In this document: positions 1-8,911 of the stretch, piece after piece
Layout: the number at the start of each line of letters is the position of its first letter
Numbering within the stretch: position 1 is the stretch's first letter
NCBI GenBank assembly: GCA_036897095.1
Contig: JAYMSP010003114.1
Location: 1 to 21,024 of the forward strand
Direction of reading: 5' to 3'
Source: Plantago elongata
Taxonomy: Eukaryota; Streptophyta; Magnoliopsida; Lamiales; Plantaginaceae
Length of the DNA: 21,024 nucleotides
Program-made: the position numbers and the translations under genes
Notes under the pieces: model-generated
What the model was told of the DNA's origin: nothing
What the model saw: the letters and a program-made list of their open reading frames with translations, nothing else
The model's database searches: none

Positions 1-167
1 GCATAAGAAGAAGAGAAATCCACTGCGTGATCAAAAGAAGAAGACCTGGCCGGAGGATTGTCTGTCGGACAATAGGGCAATCGACTATCGCGAGCAATTG
101 CAGAGGCGGTCGACGAAGATCGAACAGGCTGGGGCGATTGCAAGCAATTGTAGGAGGATAGAAGAAA

Positions 168-392
168 GTTCGACAAATTAAAGAAAATTGTTCGAACATG
201 AGAGGGGAATCGACAACAGTGGGTTGTGCGATCAGAGGAGAAGTTCGACAGATTAAAGAAAATTGTTCGAACATGGAAGAGGGATCGACAACAATGGGTT
301 GTTCGATCAGAGGAGAAGTTCGACAGATTAAAGAAAATTGTTCGAACATGGGTGGGGATCAACAACAGTGGTTGTTTGATCAGAGAAGAGGG
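168..392. repeat. 75-bp tandem repeat, about three copies
   Basis: The word gttcgaca recurs at 168, 243 and 318, exactly 75 bp apart, and each unit carries 'attaaagaaaattgttcgaa' followed by a 'gatcagag' block. The first two units are almost identical and the third decays near 380. Because 75 is a multiple of three, plus-strand frames read through it as a repeated 25-residue peptide. That frame is probably incidental, since the element's sense is the minus strand. Confidence 0.85.
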
Positions 393-400
393 AGAAAAAA

Positions 401-541
401 GATAAGGAGAAAAAGGAGAAAAGATTAGAGGTTGAGAGACGATAAGGAGAAAAGGGAGAAAAGATTAGAGCTTGAGAGATAAGGAGAAAGAGGAGAAAAG
501 AGATAAGGAGAAAAGAGAGAAAAGAGAGAAAAGATTAGAGG
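401..541. repeat. Purine-rich degenerate repeat
   Basis: Plus-strand sequence is almost all A and G. The block 'gataaggag' recurs at 401, 441, 478 and 502, usually followed by 'aaaagattagag'. On the minus strand, the sense of the element, this is a long polypyrimidine tract in the leader. Confidence 0.75.
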
Positions 542-791
542 CAGGACCAACAACAGTGGGTTGTTTGATCAGGGAAGAAAATCAATTCAGTTGAATCGAT
601 CTTGAGAAAGAAGATAAAACCGATTCGGAGGGAATCGATTGTAGGAGGAAAGAGATGCGCATGAGCACTTGAGAGATAGAAAAGGGAGAAAATAAATAAG
701 GAGAAAAGGAAGAAAAGAAATAAGGGCAATCAAATTTATTGTATTGAGGGAAAAGATGAGAGCCAGAACCAATGCTCGTTGGAGACTTACA

Positions 792-805
792 TGGCTTTGA
801 TACTA
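792..805 (-). other. Primer-binding site, initiator tRNA-Met type, degenerate
   Basis: Read on the minus strand this is TAGTATCAAAGCC, two mismatches from TGGTATCAGAGCC, the usual primer-binding site of plant LTR retrotransposons (complementary to the 3' end of initiator tRNA-Met). It abuts the CA end of the LTR directly. Confidence 0.65.
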
Positions 806-924
806 TGACAGAACTATTTCCCCTGTCTATTCATATAATTAGAAGGGGTATATATACAAGTACAAGAAGTTATAATCTAAAGACTAATCTAATCAGGAAA
901 CTAATCTAATTATATAGTCTAACA
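806..924 (-). mobile_element. Short LTR, 119 bp, of the left-edge retroelement
   Basis: On the minus strand it starts TGTTAGAC and ends TCTGTCA, giving the TG...CA termini of an LTR, and the primer-binding site follows with no gap. It holds a TATA-like 'tatatatac' run (849-857). At 119 bp it is shorter than most copia LTRs and falls in the range of TRIM elements. The partner LTR and the target duplication cannot be checked, because the other end is outside the window. Confidence 0.6.
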
Positions 925-1014
925 TTTTGATCTAGACGCTCTAAGATCATTTCGGTTCTCATTGGCAGCAAACTACGGAATTTGTTAACTAGAGTTTTAT
1001 CTTCTAAGACGAGA

Positions 1015-1285
1015 TGCATTGCAGCTTGTCAATGTCTCCTGACGCACGTGGAGTTGCAATCTACATGCGCGTCAATATGCTCTCCAGATAGAAATGTGGC
1101 AGCAACAAATTGCCACTGCTCCTATTTATTTATTTTTTAATTTAAAAAATAAAAATATAAAAAAATAAAAATCACCAATGACTTTATATTTTCGAGGCTC
1201 CGTGACGTGTCACCAATGCAGCAAAATCTCGTCACGTATTCCCGTCAGATGGTCAATGACGCGTCACATAGCTGTCACCAATGCA
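1015..1285. repeat. Repeat with TGCATTG/CCAATGCA inverted ends, copy 1
   Basis: It begins tgcattgcagcttgtca and ends gctgtcaccaatgca; the ends are inverted relatives. Its inner part holds an AT-rich block (about 1123-1172), then 'gacgtgtcaccaatgcagca'. Copy 2 follows 17 bp later in the same orientation with the same order of blocks. It could be a MITE or simply a unit of a local tandem array. Confidence 0.6.
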
Positions 1286-1302
1286 AGTAGTTTAAGAGGA
1301 GC

Positions 1303-1811
1303 TGCATTGGCAGCTTGTCAGTGTGTCTGACGCGCCACATGCGCACCAGACCACTCCCCCATCACTATGTGACAGGGGACAAAAGGTTGCAGCAGCCAAT
1401 CAGATGCTGCCACTTGTCGAATCTTTTTTGTTTTAATTTTTTTTAACTTTTCTAGTTTTGTCCACTTTCAAAGAATAACTCGAACAATAAAAATGTGACA
1501 AATAAATAAAAATCATAAACGACTTCGTCTTTTCGAAATCTAAGTATAGATACCAACCTTGACTATCTTTGATCATCCCATCTCAAATGCATTTTTTATT
1601 TTAAATAAACTTAAAATTATAAAATGACTTTCATAATTTAATTTTATTAATTAATTTCTAAACACTTTTATGATATATTATATATACTTTTTGTAAAATG
1701 AAAAAAGTTGAATTCGAAGTGACGTCTCCGTGACGCGTCACCAATGCAGTAAAATCTTGTCACGTATCCCATTAGATGGTCTGTGACTCATCACATAGCC
1801 GTCACCATGCA
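1303..1811. repeat. Same repeat, copy 2, longer
   Basis: It begins tgcattggcagcttgtca and ends tcaccatgca. It shares with copy 1 both the left block (1303-1345 versus 1015-1060) and the right ~100-bp block (1726-1811 versus 1199-1285). It is about 240 bp longer because of AT-rich sequence near 1540-1720. The flank words after each unit (tttaagaggagc at 1291-1302, tctaatagatga near 1817) resemble the one before copy 1 (tctaagacgaga), so the flank seems to be part of the repeated unit. Confidence 0.6.
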
Positions 1812-1849
1812 AGAAGTCTAATAGATGAATACTATTTGTAGTAATACGT

Positions 1850-2553
1850 TTCTTGCTAGTAGGCGTTAGGCTGTACGCGAGCAGTTTACGGGCGGTTACT
1901 TACCAAATATTCACCTGACCCACATATAGCAGGTAGATAATTTATCAAACCACAACGGGTATATAATTTATTAACCCACAGCGGTTCGGTTGACATTAAA
2001 GGTTGGTAAATAACGGACGGGTTGAAATACGAAATAAAATATAGCCCACATGTAAAGTTCCAAAAATATTCAAAGTACATAAAAGTCCACATTAAGTCTT
2101 TAAAGTCTGAAATTCAAATTACAGAACATATAAATTGAGCCAAACTCCTGCTGCTTGTCCCTTTCATTCTCTAATGTGAATTTGTTGGTCCATGGTACTC
2201 CAGCTCAAAGTACATGCCTCTAATAGAGTCAGTCAATCAGCAATGCAAAGGTATTTTAATTTTCAATGTGAAGTTGATGACCATAGTCTGCAACAGATTC
2301 AGAAACAATAAAAGCATAATGTTACTTATATGTAGTATACATCTACAACCAAAGGTTTAAATATGAGATTATGAGCATCCGAACCATAGAACTCTGAAAT
2401 TTGAAAAAAGAAATCTTGAAACAGGGAGTAGAGGATAAATTGTAAAAGAAAGAGAGAGAGAATGGATTCGAAATAACAAAGAAAACTTTAAACAAAAAAA
2501 GTAATGAGCAGTTCTTTTTAAACAACGTACCTCTAAGAATTTCATCATACTTT
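1850..2553 (-). mobile_element. 3' non-coding and subterminal part of a hAT element
   Basis: This lies downstream of the hAT transposase stop on the minus strand. Between about 1880 and 2035 there are short GC-bearing words in AT-rich DNA (acgggcggtt, aacgggtatataatttatt, gcggttcggtt, aacggacggg), including two related ~28-bp blocks around 1929-1985. Such subterminal repeats are usual near hAT ends. The likely end is close to 1855-1870 (taggcgttaggctgtacgcg). No target duplication can be tested because the 5' end is lost. Confidence 0.45.
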
Positions 2554-3243
2554 TCAGTTTTCAGCTTCATCAGTTGGAACTTCTTTCATTGATTCTTGAA
2601 CATCAAAGGTGCCATGGCTTGATCTCAGCCAATTTTGACAGCATACAAGAGCCTCCACCATTTCAGGATTAAGTGAACTTCGGTAACGGGATAAAATGCA
2701 TCCACCGGTGCTGAATTTTGACTCTGAAGCCACTGTAGAAATAGGAACATATAGGACATCTCTAGCCATCCGAGCAAGAGTAGGAAATTCTTTGGAACTC
2801 TTTTTCCACCATTCCAAAATATCAATCGAAGCTGACTCCTTCACACATTTTTCATCCAAATATTTATCAATTTCAGACTTGCTTTCACCACATTCAGTTT
2901 CCTTCAGGAAACTTGCAAATTGGGAAGTTAGTGAACTTGCACCAAAATTATCAACATCCATAGCATCAGTTCTGCCTGAGCTGGAAGATGGCATATCACT
3001 ACTTTGTGCATCATCAACAGTGGCATAGAAATTGTATAGACCATTAAATGTCGTTTTCACTTCTTCAAACATAATAGTGCCCATTGTTTTATCAATCTCA
3101 GATGCATAAACTTGATCAAGGCACCATTTAACAAATTTCAATTTATAGCGTGGATCCAATATGACAGCAACATACAACAAGAAATTAAGTTTACCGAGAT
3201 TCTCCCAATACTTAGAGAACTTTTCCTTCATTTTCTTTGCCAT
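2554..3243 (-). pseudogene. hAT-family transposase, C-terminal fragment (RICESLEEPER/BED-type)
   Basis: The open frame encodes 229 residues that match the C-terminal half of plant hAT transposases and their domesticated relatives. Residues 2-45 resemble the RNase-H-fold block before the dimerisation domain, with KFSKYWENLGKLNFLLYVAV and the family hallmark ILDPRYKLKFV. A Ser-rich linker sits near 80-100. From about 125 comes the hAT C-terminal dimerisation domain, with SEIDKYLDEK, DILEWWKK, FPTLARMARDVLYVPISTVASES and LNPEMVEALVCCQNWL. Intact proteins of this class are 600-700 residues and begin with a BED zinc finger and the first catalytic acidic residue; none of that is present. The frame itself has no stop or shift. 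It ends abruptly at 3243 beside an unrelated gene fragment, so the element is 5'-truncated rather than merely partial in view. It is probably not active. Confidence 0.85.
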
Positions 3244-3255
3244 TTAACTCCCAAG

Positions 3256-4318
3256 ATGTTTCATCCAGAAGGTTATGGGGGATCGCAACAAACCGTCGAG
3301 GAAACATAACCTCCACCAGTGCAGCTGCCAGTTCGAGCAAAGGGGAAGATGGCCGCATCGAAAGGCAAAGGGAAAGCGAAGGCCGGATCATCAAAGGGAA
3401 AGGGGAAGAAAATTCCCAAGGAGGCAAAGGGAGGCGAAGCCCAGGAGGCCGGTCAACGAAAGTTCTCGGTTGCAAAGGACCTCGCTCTAATCAAAATATT
3501 CATGGCGGTTAGTGAAGATCCTGTACGAACATCAAGTAGACTACGATCTTCAATAAGCACGTACTAAATATGTGGAATACGACAAGGAAGAACTCGTCTG
3601 TTGAACTCAAATCACGAACTGGTAGCTCTCTTCGTGGCCGCTGGAATCGCATCAAGCCTTGTGTTAATCAATGAGTGAGTGCTTACGACGAGGCTGTGCG
3701 AGTTCAAGGAGTTCAGAGTGGTACTAACGAAGACGATGTCATTGAGTACGCCAAACGCATGTACCATATGAATCATAAACAAAATGAAGATTTCGATCTT
3801 TTCCACCGTTGGCATGTCATGAAATATTATCAACAGTGGCAAACGAAGATGAACTACAAGGTCCATCCGGGGATAATGTTCCGGGTTTTGAATTCCATGA
3901 TGCGGAAGGCGAAGACACTGATGGAAGCTCGGGGAAGAAAATGTGCATGAGTGAAAGTAGTGATGACTTCGTGGAACGTCCCATGGGTCGGGATAAGGCG
4001 AAGGCCCTCAGGAAAAGTGGTCAATCATCAAACTCCTCCGGCAGTGATTCAGCTGACTTCAAGAACAATTTTACTCTACATCGGAGTCTGGAGGCACATA
4101 TGATTGAGATTGAGCAGAGAAGGTTGGCGTTCTTGGAAAGAAAAGAGGAGAAACGACACTCGGAGGTAGCGGCACCTAACCAGACCAATGCCGACTTGGC
4201 TCGCACTCAAATGTTGCAAATGTATCTCCAATTGTCTAGTATTGACCCAACTCAGATGACGGCGGGTCAAAGAAAGGTGTACAAGGTGTTGGACCGTGAG
4301 TTCGAGGATGACTCTTGA
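3256..4318 (+). pseudogene. Broken Myb/SANT-like gene, 'glutathione S-transferase T3-like' family
   Basis: Despite the database name, this family has no GST fold: it pairs an N-terminal Myb/SANT-like domain with a C-terminal 'NAM-associated' domain and resembles ORF1 proteins of PIF/Harbinger transposons. Here a start at 3256 (MFHPEGYGGSQQ) meets a TAA at 3307-3309. A Lys/Gly-rich stretch then leads into FSVAKDLALIKIFMAVSEDP (to about 3530). The frame changes near 3540-3560 and continues as SLRGRWNRIKPCVNQ, with TGA at 3672-3674 where Trp is expected. It then reads SAYDEAVRVQG...EYAKRMYHMNH to about 3845, and shifts again into the C-terminal frame (GDNVPGFEFHDAEG... to QRKVYKVLDREFEDDS, stop at 4318). 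So there are two in-frame stops and two shifts, with all main blocks in order. It is a single-exon relic, not spliced, since the breaks have no splice sites. Confidence 0.8.
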
Positions 4319-4431
4319 AGCAGTAGAATCAAATGGTCTTTGTGTTTGTCCGTACTAGATTCAAATTCCGTATTAATTTGTTGTTTTAATTTTCACAAGC
4401 TGTATTAGTTGTACTGTTTCCTTATCAATTC

Positions 4432-4437
4432 AATAAA
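4432..4437 (+). terminator. AATAAA poly(A) signal behind the Myb/SANT-like relic
   Basis: AATAAA lies 114 bases after the last stop of the relic, in a T-rich 3'-UTR-like stretch. It probably belonged to the gene when it was intact. Confidence 0.45.
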
Positions 4438-5052
4438 AAACATAATTTTAGAAAAAATATAGCCTTTATTCGTACTTATTTGAAAATATAGTCGTTATTC
4501 GTATCAATATTTAATTATTATTTAAATTTCAAATTACTAAAATAAAAAAAATTAAAAAGAAAGCCGGTGACCGAATTTAATCGGTCGCCAAAGTACGCTG
4601 TTTGGTCGTGGGCGCGCGGTCACGGCTCCTCCGCACCCAATGACCGCAGCACGGCTACCCACCATAGTGAACGTCTCACTCAACCCAATCTTCCTTTTAG
4701 GCCGACATGAGAATTTGCAGATTAGGCCCAATTAGATACAGGCCTAATTTCTGTCTGAATTAACGATTGCGAAAGTTACAAGAAACAACCGACGCGAAAG
4801 TCTTTGAGATGACTACTCTGTTTGTTGAAATGCGTAAAAGAAAGACTTTGCTTCTCTCATGTACACTCATTGACTGAAATATTTCCCACGTTCTTTTGAA
4901 GCAGTCAACTGCCAATGTGTATCCGATCATTCTTCTGCTTGCCGAACCAAGATTGGATCTTTTGGATCATAGTATACTCTTGAGCATTGATTCCATGATC
5001 ATGGAAAACTGAAGAATATCTTAGATTATTGTTATTGACTTATTTCATCATC
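4438..5052. other. Non-coding spacer, with a palindrome at 4566-4589
   Basis: No gene is seen. GGTGACCGA...TCGGTCGCC at 4566-4589 forms a 9-bp stem with one mismatch around a six-base centre, and the following 70 bases are unusually GC-rich (ggtcgtgggcgcgcggtcac). From about 4680 the sequence looks like ordinary promoter/5'-UTR DNA for the XLG-like gene. No convincing TATA box was found, and no N-terminal XLG coding sequence is present here. Confidence 0.5.
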
Positions 5053-8000
5053 ATGTCTAGCATTTACGATAACTGGGAGAAACTAGCCACTGCTGTGGTG
5101 CGAAGGGAGCAGCTCCGGGAGCTTTGTTATGCTACCAGCATGAGCTCCCGTGCTACCGATTCGACCTGCCCTTCTCCAGTTCCTAACCATTCACAAGTGG
5201 AGAGTACTTCTGCCAATGTTGACAACACACCGGGATTGAAACCAGAGGAAGTTTATGTAAATAACAAGCCTCTTGATAGCAGGGAGCTTGCTGCTTTGCT
5301 AACCTGCTCTAATCCGCCACAAAAGCTCAGACCGGGTAGCTATTGGTATGACAAATACACTGGTTTCTGGGGAAGGTAGTAACTTCAATATGATTATTGA
5401 GTTTTCTTAGTTCTTATGGAAATTCTGTGTGAATGGATTTGAAGTTGAAATGAGACCTGTGTGAGACACTCTAACGTGTTACATGGCTCGAAAATATGCT
5501 AGCATAGAAAACTTGGTGTAGCTCTAACATGTACAATTACATATCTATCTTTAGACCGTCTCAATCTCATACAAGTTTTTGGCATAATTTGGTATCGTGA
5601 TTTACCAGTTTTGGAATGATTTGGTTTCTTTTGATGAATGGTTTGGTTATCAGCAAGGACAAAAACCTTCTCAGATCATTAGTGCTAATCTCGATGTTGG
5701 GTATCGCCTTGATCTACTCGCAAATGCTACCAATACTAACACACTTGTTTTTATAAATGGTCGTGAGATCACAAAAGTAGAGCTCCGTGTGTTGAAGGTA
5801 TGATTTACAAATGTAGCAAATATGGAAAGAGAAAGAACATACGAATATGGAGTACATGTTTTCGTATTCATATTTATTTCTTAACAGCTGGTTGGTGTAA
5901 AGTGTCCCCGCGATACACATTTGTGGATGTATGAAGATGGTACATATGAAGAAGAAGCAAACATGCCGATTAAAGGTAGTATCTGGAGAAAGGTATGACT
6001 TTTAAAGAATGGATTCACCTGTCATAATTTGCACTGATCTTCACTCTTTTGCTAACTTAAAAGTAATTTTCAGCCAGGGATGAAGATGCTTTGTTCTTTA
6101 TTCTCTCTTCCGTTCCCTCCTAAACTCTCTCGTCCTCGATCTGGAAAGCTAGTTGTGCCTAACTATGATTCGAAGGGGGATTTAAAGAAACTTCTTTTGA
6201 TTGGATGTAGCAGATCTGGCACCTCTACCATATATAAACAGGTACTTCATGGAAGTTCACTCTATTCGATTGTAGTGAATTTCATGCATTTTGATACATG
6301 GCCGAATTTGTGATGTTCATGTACTATCAAGTGTCACCAGTAGTTTTTTGCTCATGATGACATTCATTAGCACTGTGTACTTGTTGTCACTTCCTTGGTT
6401 TATATTCGCGGCTCACCCTCGTTGCTATGCTGGAGTAGTTTGTATAAGAGCATCAATGTTATCAGTAGGAACAAATGCTGGTAGATAAAATCCAAGTAAA
6501 CATAGTTAATTCTTGATCTCTTTACTGGGCACCAATTCTTCTGGTACTACTCTAAACCAAACCTCTTTTTTCAATGTGTCGTCGATTCAAATTAGGTTAG
6601 TGCATGCAATATTGATAGTGGCTAAAAGTTTTGCTTAATTATATTGATTTCATCAATCTGGATATACTATTGTTAGGCCAAAATACTTTACAAAGACGTA
6701 CCATTCTCAGAGAATGAGCTATATCAGACCAAATTGCAAATATGGAGCAATTTATGCAGCAATATCTGTATTATTCTTGAGGCCCGCATACAGTTTGAGC
6801 TAGGAAGTGTAGACGAATTGAGTCAGTCATCAGACGAACATCAGATTACAGGTACTAGCGTGCAAGTAAGCTTAGTGTATTCATCAGCATGTTCTTTTGA
6901 CCTTGACCTGCAAATTCTTCTTTGCAGTTCACTATAAAGTTTTTATTTGTTTATTTTATCCATTCATTAATTTTACTGTCATTTGACTGTAGATGTGTGT
7001 AGTTTCTGTACTTTGCGAGTGAAGAGATCCATTCATTAATTTTATTAGTCGTAGACTCCTAGTTTAATGTTTATGTCTTTTGAGTTGATCATTACTTGGT
7101 GCTGTTTATTTTGGCTCCCCTACAGGCTAGATGATACTTTCAGGATGCAGATGGTGAATTGTTCATTATATTTAGTACCATAATTTCTGTTTCAAATGTC
7201 ATTGAAATCGAAGTCCATTTTTATTTCATTGAACAGATGTGTCGTTTATGTACCATGCTAGTGTTAGGTACCTGGATAAATCTGGCTACAAAACAGTCAA
7301 TTAATCCAAATACCCTTATACACGGTATAAGGTTTAGAACACCAAATAAGTATTCTACTAGATAAACTCCAGATCTACACGATTACAGTGCTACAAACAA
7401 TCTAATATCTCTAGATGGAGTAGATCAACTAGTACATAAGAATACATAGCCACCTATCTATGATACTTCCCGCAACCAAACTAGGAGGATGATGCCTTCT
7501 TCAATTCCATTTAGAATCGTGTCTACGCCTCTTGACAATCCCGGTTCCTAACAGCCAGTGTAAGAGCTCCATATTTGCTAATATCAACAAGATTCGAGGC
7601 CTGAACAATTTTCTGGCTCATAACAGGCCATTCTGATACGGTTGCTGAAACACTTCGATATTCACTCAGTCCCAGATTGAAGGCATTCTCTGATTGGCTT
7701 TTGCGTCCATCAGAAAGTTTGGATTTCTCTTCCATTTCTTTTATTCAGCAATATGCACATCTGGTTCTGGAATTGTGGGAGGATCCAGCCTTCCAAGAAT
7801 CATTGAAGCGAACAAGTGAAATGGATTTGCTACCTGCAAATGCTTATTATTTCCTACAGCATGTAAGATCATAATCATATACTTTCAATGTCCTCGTTAA
7901 CATATGAACTACACTGAATTTGTTTTTGCATATTTCATTATCAAGTACTTCATTCAATATACAAGACAACCTCTGATATATAGGCTGCTAAGTGTTTCTT

Positions 8001-8813
8001 TGTTTCTATTTAAGGCGGTTGACATATTCAATCCAAATTACGAGCCTTCAAACATGGACATTCTTCGTCATAAAGAACACCATCCATGGCTTTTGGACAC
8101 GGACTTCTCATTCACACTACCACATCACGATGACATCGAGTACAAGGATAAGCTGATCAGGTAACTGGCATTTTTGAAAAAATCTCTATAGTTGTTTTGT
8201 TCCATTATACTAGCTCTTAATCTGCTTGTTGCTCACCAGATATCAGCTGATCAGTGCAAAAACAAGAGAGTTTGAAGACAATCTTGAGTGGCTCAAGATG
8301 TTGGAAGGTGTTCATATTGTTATTTTCAGCATTTCATTAACTGACTATGACCAGCCTTTTACTGAACATGGAGGGGATGACAACAAGATGATGTTGAACA
8401 AAAGGATTTTCGAGAGTGTTGTTAATCATCCAAGTGTAGATCATGCACCCATTCTTCTTCTGCTCACGAATTATGAATCGTTTGAAGAAAAGATAATGCA
8501 GAGTCCTCTGGATCAATGTGACTGGTTCCATGAGTTTCAACCTATTACAGTTGCAACTGGCAATGAGAACATGGCGGAAAAGGCATTTCATTACGTTTCC
8601 GTTAAGTTCAAGAAGCTCTATGCTTCTGCAACTGGTCGAAAGATGTATGTGACGAAGGTAAACTGTTTTGACCAAGGTAGTGTAGCCGAAGCACTTAATT
8701 ATGCAAGTGAAATTGTGAAATGGGATGAAGAGATGAACGAATATTGGCCAATAGCAGATTATAGCAGCTCTGAGGAAGATTTTGATTCTGAAGAATATGA
8801 ACTTGACAGATAG
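5053..8813 (+). CDS. Extra-large G protein (XLG)-like, short N-terminus, one-base frame break
   Basis: XLGs are plant Galpha-like proteins that pair with Gbeta-gamma at the plasma membrane and in the nucleus. Eight exons fit: 5053-5375, 5654-5797, 5888-5992, 6074-6241, 6677-6851, 7627-7862, 8015-8160 and 8240-8813, all with GT/AG borders and matching phases except the first junction. Exon 1 holds NWEKLATAVVRREQLREL and LRPGSYWYDKYTGFWG; exon 2 FINGREITKVELRVL; exon 4 the P-loop GCSRSGTSTIYKQ with Thr for Lys, as in XLGs; exon 5 AKILYKDVPFSE; exon 6 SPRLKAFSDWLL; exon 8 IVIFSISLTDYDQ, QCDWFHEFQP and VKFKKLYASATGRKMYV, then an acidic tail. The model sums to 1,871 nt, about 623 aa, against roughly 850-950 in the family: the long N-terminal half with its Cys-rich region is missing. 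Exon 1 ends two bases into a codon, while every usable acceptor (5555, 5609, 5654) opens in phase 0. The guanine-specificity motif NKxD reads TNYES. It may be a diverged gene or a young pseudogene. Confidence 0.85.
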
Positions 8814-8831
8814 GTTCATGTTACTACATGC

Positions 8832-8837
8832 AATAAA
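8832..8837 (+). terminator. AATAAA poly(A) signal of the XLG-like gene
   Basis: AATAAA begins 19 bases after the XLG stop codon and 75 bases before the fold-back element. This is close for a plant 3' UTR, so a second signal further on, possibly inside the element, may also be used. Confidence 0.45.
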
Positions 8838-8901
8838 GATATCTTGCAAAGTTGCACACGAGACAGTTTTCCTCTTTACACGAGTAATTTTCGTACAAAC
8901 A

Positions 8902-8910
8902 GGTTAAAAG
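8902..8910 (+). repeat. Left 9-bp target-site duplication of the fold-back element
   Basis: GGTTAAAAG here pairs with GGTTCAAAG at 9844-9852: eight of nine bases match, and both copies are followed by C. A 9-bp duplication is typical of Mutator-like elements. Confidence 0.65.
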
Positions 8911-8911
8911 C

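Larger units (their letters stand above)
1..805 (-). mobile_element. Leader of a minus-strand LTR retroelement, cut by the window edge
   Basis: This stretch lies just inside the LTR at 806-924, starting at the primer-binding site, so on the minus strand it is the 5' leader of a retroelement whose body lies off the left edge. It has no convincing coding sequence. It is strongly purine-rich on the plus strand (pyrimidine-rich in the element's sense) and holds a 75-bp tandem repeat and a second, purine-rich repeat. A lone further copy of the 'caacagtgggttgtttgatc' word lies near 548-570. No gag start is seen before the left edge. The element could be a copia-type element or a small non-autonomous (TRIM-like) one; the missing half would decide. 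Confidence 0.55.

Noticed and set aside
198..428. 76-codon plus-strand frame over the 75-bp repeat as a gene
   Set aside because: It is produced by a tandem repeat in the leader of a minus-strand retroelement and has no similarity that I recognise.
2696..3028. 110-codon plus-strand frame
   Set aside because: It is the antisense shadow of the hAT transposase fragment, whose hallmarks (LDPRYK, PISTVASES) are on the minus strand.
4566..4589. Palindrome as a transposon terminal repeat
   Set aside because: Both arms sit together around six bases, and no distant partner copy was found, so a transposon end cannot be claimed.
8337..8849. 170-codon minus-strand frame
   Set aside because: It is the shadow of XLG exon 8, which has clear family motifs in the plus frame.
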